Origin: JBGPJM01 sp041485385
GTDB lineage: Bacteria > Planctomycetota > Phycisphaerae > Phycisphaerales > UBA1924
Assembly: GCA_041485385.1 (NCBI GenBank)
Contig: JBGPJM010000033.1
Span: 1-31,039, forward strand
Direction of reading: 5' to 3'
DNA: 31,039 bases
Made by a program: the position numbers and the translations under genes. Below are positions 24,695-31,039 of this stretch, in pieces. Under the pieces are notes generated by a model. That model was given only the letters and a program-made list of their open reading frames with translations. It did no database searches and was not told where the DNA came from. Every line of letters starts with the position of its first letter. Positions within the stretch are counted from its first letter, which is position 1.

Positions 24695-27000
24695 CGCTCG
24701 CCCGGCACTTCAACACGCTGGTGTGCCTGGCCGTGCTCGTCGCGGCCCTGAGCTACTGCGCCGCCGAGGCCAAGCCCCTCCTGGCGGCGATGACGCTCTT
24801 GGGCGTGGGCGCGGGGTGGTGGGCCGGCAGATTCGACCCTCCCAGGGCGCTCCCCCGGTATCTGATCAACCTGCTCGTCATCGCCGCGATCCTCCACGCC
24901 GCCACCAGCACCATGCGGCCCGGGGTCTCGGTCGTCTCCAACCTCGCCGAGTTCCTCATTTACATTCAGCTCATCAAGCTGTACGACCGGCGCACCCCGC
25001 GCGACGATGGGCATGCCCTGGCCCTCAGCGTCTTCATCGTCATCGGCGCCATCCTTACCAGCAACGGCCTGGGCGTGGGCCTCCTGCTCCTGGTCTATAC
25101 GCCGCTGGCGATCAGCGCGGCGATGCTGCTGCAGCTCCACGGCGGCCACCGCGCGGCCCTGGCCACGCGTCCCGCGGGCGAGCAGCGGGCCCTCCTCGAC
25201 GACCCGCCCCCCCCGGCAGTCGGACGCGGGCACCGGCGCGACTTCCGGCGCGCCGCCTCGTTTGCCGTGGTTATGTCGCTCGCCCTTGCCGCCGCGGCGT
25301 TTCTGCTTACGCCGCGGGGAATGGGGGAGAATCTCCTGGGCGGATTCGGGAAGCTGGGCCGGAGTGCGGTCGGTTTCACCAACGAGATCCGCCTCGGACA
25401 AACCGGGTTTCTCAGCCCCAACGACCAGACGCCCGTGCTCGACATGAAGATTTTCGACAGGGACGATGTCGAGCTGGGCGATCGCCTCGGCGCCGTCTAC
25501 CTCCGGGGTGCCGTTCACAACCGATACCACAACGGCGCATGGGACGATGCCCCGCGCGCCGGCCCCGTCGATACACCGGGCCGGGGCCCCGATGGCGCCC
25601 CTCCCCCCGCACCGGTGGTTGACAGGGTCGAGTTCGCGCCGGTTCCGACAGGGGTACCGCTGGTGAAGCAGCGGATCACACTCCGTCGGGCCAGTCACCA
25701 GGCCTACATCTTCACTTCGTGGCGCCCACTGGTCGTCAGCCTCGATCGCCGGGGGTCCGTCTCCGGCTCTTCCCGCGACCTGACCATGACCCTGACCCCT
25801 CAGCGGCTCAGCCCCCGCGACGACGAGGCCTCCGACGAGCCAGGCCCGCTCGCCTACACGGTCATCTCATGGCGCGGATACACCGATGGGCGTGAGATTC
25901 AGCGCCCCGACGTCGATTTCGACAATGAACGCATCAAGGAACTGGCGGTCAAGCTCGTGACCGAGCGCGGCCTGAAGGCGGATCCCTCGCAGCGCGAGGC
26001 CGCCGAGAACCAGGCTGTCGCCGGCCTCGTCGAGAACTACCTTCGCCGCACCTGCTCCTACACGCTGGAGATGGAGGCCGCGGAAACCGGCGAGGACCCG
26101 ATCGAGATGTTCCTCTTCCGCACCCGGCGCGGACACTGCGAGTATTTCGCGTCGGCGATGGTGGCGCTCTGCCAGAGCGTCGGTCTCGACGCCCGAATCG
26201 TCGCCGGGTACCTGGCCTCGGAGTTCAACGGGGTGACCGGCACGTACGTGGTCCGCCAATCCAACGCCCACGCCTGGACGGAGGTGAACGTCGCGCCCGG
26301 GCGATGGACCACGTTCGACCCGTCGCCGCCGGACGACATCGCCCGTCTGCACAAGCCCGCTCGCGGTCTCCTCGGACGTCTCAAGCAGCTGTACGACGCC
26401 GTCGAGCTCACCTGGGTCAACACGGTCGTCACCTTCGATGAGACCAAGCGGTCGGGCCTCGTCCGCGGCGTAGACACCCTGCCGTTCAGCCTGAGCGAGC
26501 TCGCCGAATCGATGCTCCGCGTCGGCAGCTTCGCCCGGGCCAGGGTTTTCCCCGGACTGAAGCTCATGCCCTTGTGGATCCTCCCGGCGCTTGCCGCAGG
26601 TGCCCTCGTGCTGCTGATGGCCCTTCGGTACCGACGAGCCAGGCGGGACGACTCGGCACGACGATCCGACCGGGACCACGCCGACGACCCGGTGCTCAAG
26701 CAGTTGCTTCAGCAGGCCTCCTTCTACACCCAGACGCTCGACGCGCTCGAGCACGCCGGGATGGCGAAGCCGAGGTGGACGCCGCCGCTCCGGCACGCCT
26801 TGGGGCTCGCGACCCGGCACCCCGACCTTGCCAGCGAGGTCGCCGCGATTGCCCGCCTGTATTACCAGGTCCGCTTCGGTCGGCGGGCGCTGAGCACGGA
26901 CCAGGCCGCCGATGCGCAGGCGATGGTGGGCCGCGTGCAGGCTCTATTGGCCTCAGGAAGCCCGGGCCGTGGCCCCGATCCGGCGTCCGTCGGCGCGTGA
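24691..27000 (+). CDS. TgpA-like membrane transglutaminase (DUF3488/transglutaminase core/DUF4129)
   Basis: A 769-residue membrane protein. About five N-terminal helices (DUF3488-like, to about residue 230) are followed by a large extracytoplasmic domain with a papain-like transglutaminase core. The catalytic triad is Cys483 (RGHCEYFA), His527 (NAHAWTEV) and Asp543 (TTFDPSPP). A further helix near 625-650 (LPALAAGALVLLMALRYR) leads to a cytoplasmic DUF4129-like tail. TgpA in Pseudomonas is an essential membrane transglutaminase; the substrate is unknown here too. It starts with ATG inside the stop of the DUF58 gene, so the two are coupled and probably work together in the envelope. Confidence 0.92.
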   Translation: MTLARHFNTLVCLAVLVAALSYCAAEAKPLLAAMTLLGVGAGWWAGRFDPPRALPRYLINLLVIAAILHAATSTMRPGVSVVSNLAEFLIYIQLIKLYDRRTPRDDGHALALSVFIVIGAILTSNGLGVGLLLLVYTPLAISAAMLLQLHGGHRAALATRPAGEQRALLDDPPPPAVGRGHRRDFRRAASFAVVMSLALAAAAFLLTPRGMGENLLGGFGKLGRSAVGFTNEIRLGQTGFLSPNDQTPVLDMKIFDRDDVELGDRLGAVYLRGAVHNRYHNGAWDDAPRAGPVDTPGRGPDGAPPPAPVVDRVEFAPVPTGVPLVKQRITLRRASHQAYIFTSWRPLVVSLDRRGSVSGSSRDLTMTLTPQRLSPRDDEASDEPGPLAYTVISWRGYTDGREIQRPDVDFDNERIKELAVKLVTERGLKADPSQREAAENQAVAGLVENYLRRTCSYTLEMEAAETGEDPIEMFLFRTRRGHCEYFASAMVALCQSVGLDARIVAGYLASEFNGVTGTYVVRQSNAHAWTEVNVAPGRWTTFDPSPPDDIARLHKPARGLLGRLKQLYDAVELTWVNTVVTFDETKRSGLVRGVDTLPFSLSELAESMLRVGSFARARVFPGLKLMPLWILPALAAGALVLLMALRYRRARRDDSARRSDRDHADDPVLKQLLQQASFYTQTLDALEHAGMAKPRWTPPLRHALGLATRHPDLASEVAAIARLYYQVRFGRRALSTDQAADAQAMVGRVQALLASGSPGRGPDPASVGA

Positions 27001-27122
27001 GCGGCCGGGGTCTCGGCCTGATAACCCGCTGTCGGTGGTCTGTACCGGATCGGCGATTTCGGCAGCCTCCATTCGGCCGGCGCACAGGTAAAGCAGCCAG
27101 CCGGGCTTGTCGATCCCGTCAT

Positions 27123-27149
27123 GCGGCCGTTGCTGCGACGTCCGGCCGC
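27123..27149. repeat. 7-bp hairpin upstream of the PilZ gene
   Basis: GCGGCCG (27123-27129) pairs with CGGCCGC (27143-27149) across 13 bases. It lies in the 185-base gap after the transglutaminase gene, 36 bases before the proposed PilZ start. It may end the upstream transcript or belong to the PilZ leader; no T-run follows. Confidence 0.35.
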
Positions 27150-27185
27150 TCTGTGACGGCTCTCCACCGAGACTGCGAGGAACAC

Positions 27186-28091
27186 TTGCCGGCTTCAAGA
27201 TCGAGAACTGAGCAATGGAAGGACTGCCTTGCGAAGATCCAGGAGCGCGGCGGCGCGCTCGAGGTCTCCGTCGCCCGGCCCCCGATGTGGCTCCCATCCC
27301 ACGGCATGGAGGTCCCCCCCCCGGGCGGTGATGTCGTTCTCAGGGTCAAGGTGGTCCGCGTCACCGATGCCGAGATCGTTGTGGAGCCGCCCGCCGCGTT
27401 CGGCGAGACCATCCACCTGAAGCGCGGCGTGGAGCTCATCGGCGCCATGACCGTCGGCCAGAATCGGTGGATGTTCCACACGCACACGCTCGGCGAGCGC
27501 GACGCCGCGGGGATCCGGCAACTCATCCTGGCGATGCCTACCGGAGTCGAGCGTTGTACCCGCCGTCACTTCTACCGCATCTCCACCGCCAACCTGCAGC
27601 TCCCCGAGGTGCAGTGCTGGCCGCTACTGGATCCCCCCTCGGTCGTGGCCGCCGAGGCGGCCAACCGTGCGCAGATCCAGAACCTGATCGCCGACGAGCG
27701 CGTCGGCAGGGGCTCGCCCGGCGTCGCCGGGGCCGATGAACTGGCCGAGCCCATCCTCCTCCCCGACGTCGGCCCGATGTTCACGGCCAAGCTCGTCAAC
27801 ATGAGCGGCGGCGGCCTGGGCCTCCGCGTGGGGCCCGACGAGGCGGGGGCCGCCGAACGGCGCCCGTTCCTCTGGTTGCGTGTCAACCTCCGCCCGCAGA
27901 TCCCCGTCCCCATCGCCGTGACGGCCCGCCTGGCGCACACGCACATCGACTCGGGCCAGAACCTGTACGCCGGCATGGCCTTCGATTTCGCGCACAACCC
28001 CGAGCACCGCAAGTTCGTCATCGAGCAGTTCGGCGCATACGTCGACCGCCTCCAGGCCGAGCAGCAGCGTCTGGCCGCGAAGGCGGGGTGA
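27186..28091 (+). CDS. PilZ domain protein, YcgR-like, with a large insertion
   Basis: A 301-residue cytoplasmic protein likely to bind cyclic di-GMP. The N-terminal half (about 1-115) is beta-rich and resembles the YcgR-N/PilZN domain. The PilZ domain shows the c-di-GMP motifs RRxxxR (Arg126, Arg127, Arg131 in TRRHFYRI) and NxSxxG (from Asn205, NMSGGG). These lie 79 residues apart, against roughly 30 in E. coli YcgR, so about 45 residues are inserted, rich in Ala, Glu and Gly. The start is uncertain: no ATG lies before the folded part, and the TTG at 27186 has GAGG five bases upstream; ATGs at 27285 and 27306 would cut into the N-terminal domain. The VOC gene follows closely. Confidence 0.78.
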   Translation: MPASRSRTEQWKDCLAKIQERGGALEVSVARPPMWLPSHGMEVPPPGGDVVLRVKVVRVTDAEIVVEPPAAFGETIHLKRGVELIGAMTVGQNRWMFHTHTLGERDAAGIRQLILAMPTGVERCTRRHFYRISTANLQLPEVQCWPLLDPPSVVAAEAANRAQIQNLIADERVGRGSPGVAGADELAEPILLPDVGPMFTAKLVNMSGGGLGLRVGPDEAGAAERRPFLWLRVNLRPQIPVPIAVTARLAHTHIDSGQNLYAGMAFDFAHNPEHRKFVIEQFGAYVDRLQAEQQRLAAKAG

Positions 28092-28129
28092 CGCGCGCGG
28101 CACACGCCCGGGGCCTACCATCGGCCTTG

Positions 28130-28531
28130 ATGACCACGGCCATGCGCGAGACCACCGCCGAGCCGCCACGTGTTGCGATCCTCTTCGACGTGGCCGACCT
28201 GGACCGGACGTGCGCCTACTACGAATCCGCGCTCGGTTTCCGGGTCGTCGCGACGGAGCGCGCCGGCCTCCCCTTCCAGACGCGCACTCTCCGGAGCGAG
28301 CGCTACCCGGCGCTGGCGCTCAAGGTGCGGCACAGCTACCGGCGCCCAGTCGTCGGCTCGGCGCCGGGCGGCGTGGTGCACATCGCGCTGCGCGAGCCGG
28401 ATCTGGCGCGGATCGCTCGCTCCCTGGACGGAAAGGTCATGTGGACGGTCCCTCCGGGTCCGGAGGGCGCGCCCTGCACGGGCGTGGAGTTCATGGATCC
28501 CGACGGCTACCTGATCCGGCTGTTTGCCTGA
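28130..28531 (+). CDS. VOC (glyoxalase/bleomycin-resistance fold) protein
   Basis: A 133-residue protein of the vicinal-oxygen-chelate superfamily. The beta-alpha-beta-beta-beta module opens with VAILFDVADLDRTCAYYESALGF and closes with GVEFMDPDGYLIRLF, typical of the fold. Candidate metal ligands are His and Glu in VVHIALREPD and the Glu in GVEFMDPDG. The reaction cannot be told from sequence. The ATG at 28130 lacks a clear ribosome-binding site; a GTG at 28088 overlapping the PilZ stop (GTGA) would add 14 residues and couple translation. It ends 12 bases from the convergent lipoprotein gene. Confidence 0.8.
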   Translation: MTTAMRETTAEPPRVAILFDVADLDRTCAYYESALGFRVVATERAGLPFQTRTLRSERYPALALKVRHSYRRPVVGSAPGGVVHIALREPDLARIARSLDGKVMWTVPPGPEGAPCTGVEFMDPDGYLIRLFA

Positions 28532-28543
28532 ACACGGCGCCGG

Positions 28544-29323
28544 TCAGTTCGCGTACGCGACGGGGTCGTCGGTGACGAACACGCGGACCAGGCCGTGCCC
28601 GCTGCGGAGCAGCACGGCGTTGGCGCCGCTATTGAGCGTCGCGGTGACCCGCTTGCCGTCGGTGTGCATGGCGTCGGGCTTGACGACCGGCGACTCGAAC
28701 TCGACCTGGCCGGTCTCGGAGGTGAGGTCGAACTGGCCGCTGGAGGCGCTGCCGATCTGGTAGACCACCGACCCGCGCCCGGTGACCAGCGCCACCGGCT
28801 CGGTCATCGGCGCGCCGGTGCGCAGCTCGATGTCGCCGCGGTCGTCGAACCGCGGTCCGTTGTCGACCAGCACAGCGCCCGCAACGCCGATGAGCTTGAC
28901 CTTGCCGCCCCGGTTCCACACCCGCAGGCCGTCGCAGCGGGGCATGACGATCTTGAGGTTCACCCAGACCTGCGTCGGGTCCTTCCAGTTCGACGAGGTC
29001 CGCACGCGCAGCACGGTGCGTCCGCCTTCCACCACCGTGCGGGCCGTGACCGTCACCGAGTCCTTGGCCGCCTGACGATTGCCCAGGTCCGTTGACCAGC
29101 TCGTGCGGACGACCGCGACGGGACGTACCGACTTCACCTGAGGATCCACGCGGATGGTGACCGACCCATAGAAGTTCTCGACGTCGACGGCGGTCGGAGC
29201 GTCCCAACCGGTCTCCGGCTCGGCCACCGTCGGTCGGATCCGCTGCCGTCCGCAGCCACCCACGAGCGTCGCCAGCGCCATGGCGAGAAGGAAGATGTAC
29301 GGGAGCGTCCGGGTCGGGTGCAT
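28544..29323 (-). CDS. Lipoprotein with DUF4097-like beta-helix domain
   Basis: A 259-residue predicted lipoprotein. The signal is MHPTRTLPYIFLLAMALATLVGGC with Cys24 as the lipidated residue, so it is probably anchored in an envelope membrane. The body reads as short repeated beta strands (VENFYGSVTIRVD, GLRVWNRGGKVKLIGVAG, DRGDIELRTG, GSVVYQIGS, LTSETGQVEF), resembling the DUF4097/DUF2807 putative-adhesin fold often seen with anti-sigma or PspC genes. The ATG at 29323 has GGAG nine bases upstream; the frame is open far upstream but without support. No partner gene is visible, and function is unknown. Confidence 0.75.
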   Translation of the reverse strand: MHPTRTLPYIFLLAMALATLVGGCGRQRIRPTVAEPETGWDAPTAVDVENFYGSVTIRVDPQVKSVRPVAVVRTSWSTDLGNRQAAKDSVTVTARTVVEGGRTVLRVRTSSNWKDPTQVWVNLKIVMPRCDGLRVWNRGGKVKLIGVAGAVLVDNGPRFDDRGDIELRTGAPMTEPVALVTGRGSVVYQIGSASSGQFDLTSETGQVEFESPVVKPDAMHTDGKRVTATLNSGANAVLLRSGHGLVRVFVTDDPVAYAN

Positions 29324-29514
29324 TCCTGAGTTCTCCGTAGGGACCGGGTGGCGGAGAGCCTGCCACCGGTCGGGGGACTGTACGCCTGAAACGGTATCGG
29401 CTGTTCGCCGGCCTTGCCTGCGGGCATGATGGCCGACGTTTCGGTGGCGGCGAGCTGCCGTGAAATGACCGGCGAGCCTTGACCGAACCTGAACGATCCG
29501 GTTTAATGCGTGCT

Positions 29515-29537
29515 CCGGCAAGATGCCGGTTGTTTTT
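29515..29537 (+). terminator. Intrinsic-terminator-like hairpin with no gene upstream on its strand
   Basis: CCGGCA (29515-29520), loop AGA, TGCCGG (29524-29529), then TTGTTTTT. This is the only structure in the window with a real T-run. On the plus strand the nearest upstream gene ends at 28531, with an antisense gene between. It could end a small RNA or act as an attenuator in the RNase Y leader. Confidence 0.5.
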
Positions 29538-29622
29538 CGGCCCCCCTGCCTCGGCAGAAGGATCGGCCGTTTGAGGCGCTCGGGGTGATCGGGCATGGTC
29601 GAGGGCCGGGGGCCTTCGCGTG

Positions 29623-29697
29623 CCACAGGGATCATCCGGGAGCCCGCCACGCTGCGACGGCGCAGCGCGACGCATAGATTGAGAGCGTTCCCTGTGG
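29623..29697. repeat. Nested inverted repeat (9-bp outer stem, 7-bp inner hairpin)
   Basis: CCACAGGGA (29623-29631) pairs perfectly with TCCCTGTGG (29689-29697). Inside, CGCTGCG-ACGG-CGCAGCG (29650-29667) forms a second perfect hairpin. The arrangement suggests a folded RNA domain or a protein-binding palindrome. Confidence 0.5.
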
Positions 29698-29795
29698 TTT
29701 CATCTACGTCAGACGAACCAGAATAGCCCTGGAAGCAATGATCTGTCGCGACGCACGGCCATGCACACGTCTTCGTCGATCCTGTCCGGGACGAG

Positions 29796-29811
29796 CCCGG
29801 CACAGGCCGGG
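29796..29811. repeat. 6-bp hairpin CCCGGC-ACAG-GCCGGG
   Basis: A perfect stem with an ACAG tetraloop, extendable with flanking GAG/CTC after a two-base bulge. It lies 157 bases before the RNase Y start. Confidence 0.4.
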
Positions 29812-29968
29812 TAGCTCGGGCATGGCTGCACCCAGGGGAACGCTCTGATCCAAACGGCGGGGTTGCCGCGCCTCGTGCGCGGTGACCGGTTCCGGAACTG
29901 AACGCAGGCGGGCATGCCCGTCCGTGTCGGCGCGCGCCGGCGCGGGCTGCTGGAAAGGAACTCCCGCC

Positions 29969-31039
29969 ATGCCTGCATCCATGTTGACCCTTGCCGCCCT
30001 CGACGTGACGACGCTGGTCGGCGCGCTGATAGGGCTGGTCGTCGGGGCGGCCGGATTTGCGCTGGTGCTGAAGATCGTCCGCGGGCAGACGCTGGCGGGT
30101 GCCCGCTCGGAGGGCGCGCAGATCGTCTCCCGGGCCGAATCCGACGCCAGGACGATCCAGCAGCAGGCCGAGTTGAGCGCCGAGAAGCTGATCCTGGAGC
30201 GGAAGGAGAAGTTCGACGCCGAGAACGAGGCCGTCCGGAAGGAACTCCGCGAGGCCGAGCGCCGCAACGCCAAGCGGGAGGACACCTTCGACAAGAAGCT
30301 CGAGACGCTCATCCACAAGGAGGCCCAGCTCGAGAAGGCGACGGAGTCGGTCAAGGCCCGCGAGGCGGCGCTGGACAAACAGGAGCAGGAGGTCGCCACG
30401 ATCCTCCGCCAGCAGAAGGACAAGCTGCTGCAGATCGCCGGCATGTCGATGGACCAGGCCAAGCAGGCCCTGCTGCAGCGGGTTGAGGAGGACACCCGCC
30501 TGGAGATGGCCAAGGTGGTGCACAAGGTCGTCGAGGAGGCCGAGTCGGAGGCCAAAGCACGGGCCCAGGAGATCACGCTGATGGCGATCCAGCGGTACGC
30601 CACCGAGCACACCGCCGAGAGCACCGTCCGCGCCGTGGCGATCCCCTCCGACGACATGAAGGGCCGGATCATCGGGCGCGAGGGGCGGAACATCCGGGCC
30701 ATCGAGAAGGCCACCGGCGTGGACATCATCGTCGACGACACCCCCGGGGTGATCGTCGTCTCCTGCTTCGACAAGATCCGCCAGGCCGTCGCCGTCGAGG
30801 CCCTGCAGCGGCTCATCGCCGACGGGCGCATGCACCCGAGCCGGATCGAGGAGGTCGTCGAGAAGGTCAAGAGCGAGCTGGAGGAGCGAGTGCTCAAGTC
30901 CGGCAAGGAGGCCGTCATGGAGGCCAACCTCCGCGGCGTGCACCCGAAGATCGTCGAGGCGATGGGCAAGCTGCACTTCCGCACCAGCTACGGTCAGAAC
31001 GTCCTGCGCCACTCCATCGAGGTGGCTTATCTCTGCCAG
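29969..31039 (+). CDS. rny: Ribonuclease Y, 3' end cut by the window
   Basis: The first 357 codons of RNase Y, a membrane-anchored endoribonuclease that starts mRNA decay. One N-terminal membrane helix lies at about 15-37. A long charged coiled coil follows (about 45-200, rich in Glu, Lys, Ala and Gln). The KH domain is at about 220-290, with IPSDDMKGRIIGREGRNI and the next strand GVDIIVDDTPGVIVVS. The HD domain has just begun (NVLRHSIEVAYL) when the window ends, so the catalytic His-Asp pair is outside. The ATG at 29969 follows GGAAAGGA with acceptable spacing. Family members are about 510-520 residues, so roughly 160 are missing. Confidence 0.95.
   Translation, partial: MPASMLTLAALDVTTLVGALIGLVVGAAGFALVLKIVRGQTLAGARSEGAQIVSRAESDARTIQQQAELSAEKLILERKEKFDAENEAVRKELREAERRNAKREDTFDKKLETLIHKEAQLEKATESVKAREAALDKQEQEVATILRQQKDKLLQIAGMSMDQAKQALLQRVEEDTRLEMAKVVHKVVEEAESEAKARAQEITLMAIQRYATEHTAESTVRAVAIPSDDMKGRIIGREGRNIRAIEKATGVDIIVDDTPGVIVVSCFDKIRQAVAVEALQRLIADGRMHPSRIEEVVEKVKSELEERVLKSGKEAVMEANLRGVHPKIVEAMGKLHFRTSYGQNVLRHSIEVAYLCQ

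Larger units (their letters stand above)
29324..29968. other. Large non-coding region with several stems and a repeated octamer
   Basis: The 645 bases lie between the divergent lipoprotein and RNase Y genes and contain no supported gene. They hold a terminator-like hairpin (29515-29537), a nested two-level stem (29623-29697), a hairpin CCCGGC-ACAG-GCCGGG (29796-29811), and four same-strand copies of CGGGCATG (29421, 29590, 29817, 29909). I looked for signatures of tmRNA, SRP RNA, RNase P RNA and common riboswitches and found none that fit. Confidence 0.6.

Noticed and set aside
27081..27150. Possible c-di-GMP (GEMM) riboswitch before the PilZ gene, from GCGCACAGG at about 27080
   Set aside because: The essential GGGACGCAAAGCC-type segment and the 3' GGTAGCGGGGTTACCG-type helix are missing.
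29570..29830. tmRNA, SRP RNA, RNase P RNA or 6S RNA in the gap before rny
   Set aside because: No tRNA-like ends or T-loop, no SRP GGAA/GGAG domain, no RNase P conserved cores; the overall 6S-type long hairpin is not formed.
29914..30486. Plus-strand frame overlapping the start of rny
   Set aside because: A shadow in another frame; the RNase Y frame from 29969 has a TM helix, coiled coil and KH motif.
1..31039. CRISPR arrays, insertion sequences, integrases or phage genes
   Set aside because: No regularly spaced repeats and no transposase, integrase or phage structural motifs in any frame.

Overview
The window is a high-GC stretch from a planctomycete, most likely class Phycisphaerae. Two secreted proteins end in the same kind of ~55-residue, two-repeat dockerin-like tail (repeated NSQDFFDFLxAFF, ending GCP), which I know mainly from Phycisphaerae. 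The HU-like protein with a lysine-rich N-terminus, the MSOX-type flavoenzyme and very long antisense open frames caused by GC-rich third positions fit the same picture. No transposase, integrase, phage gene or CRISPR array was found. This is a chromosomal housekeeping/accessory mosaic, not an obvious island.

Layout. 1-304: non-coding and rich in inverted repeats. 305-1990 (-): secreted Ig-like/dockerin protein. 2201-3390 (+): an unknown two-TM protein and a small unknown gene with atypical codon use. 3391-3745: a gap with repeats, two small hairpins and a strong G-quadruplex motif. 3746-6934 (+): large secreted M14 carboxypeptidase-like protein. 6998-9301 (-): secreted BNR/sortilin-type repeat protein with dockerin tail. 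9579-9652 (-): tRNA-Val(CAC) with a recognisable promoter. 9836-10996 (+): sarcosine-oxidase-like flavoenzyme, tail to tail with a Tat-exported glycosylasparaginase (11002-12102, -). 12352-12702 (+): HU-like DNA-binding protein. 12943-14610 (+): secreted S10 serine carboxypeptidase-like protein. 14645-17675 (-): biotin ligase overlapping a secreted M28/GCPII-like peptidase. 17751-20393 (-): CHASE4 hybrid histidine kinase. 20825-22537 (-): acyl-CoA carboxylase carboxyltransferase subunit. 22774-23352 (+): thioredoxin-fold protein. 23396-27000 (+): DUF58 and transglutaminase (TgpA-like) pair. 27186-28531 (+): PilZ protein and VOC protein. 28544-29323 (-): lipoprotein. 29324-29968: a 645-base non-coding region with several perfect stems and a repeated octamer. 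29969-end (+): RNase Y, cut by the window edge.

How the genes relate. Four exported peptidase/amidohydrolase-type enzymes (M14, S10, M28, glycosylasparaginase), an amine oxidase and two dockerin-tagged surface proteins suggest an organism that degrades extracellular protein or glycoprotein. The biotin ligase and the biotin-dependent carboxyltransferase subunit are functionally linked but not adjacent, and no biotin-carboxylase/BCCP subunit is in the window. No complete new defence or mobile system is visible. The least explained parts are the two structured non-coding regions (about 127-278 and 29324-29968), the small atypical gene at 2983-3390, and the PilZ protein with a large insertion.
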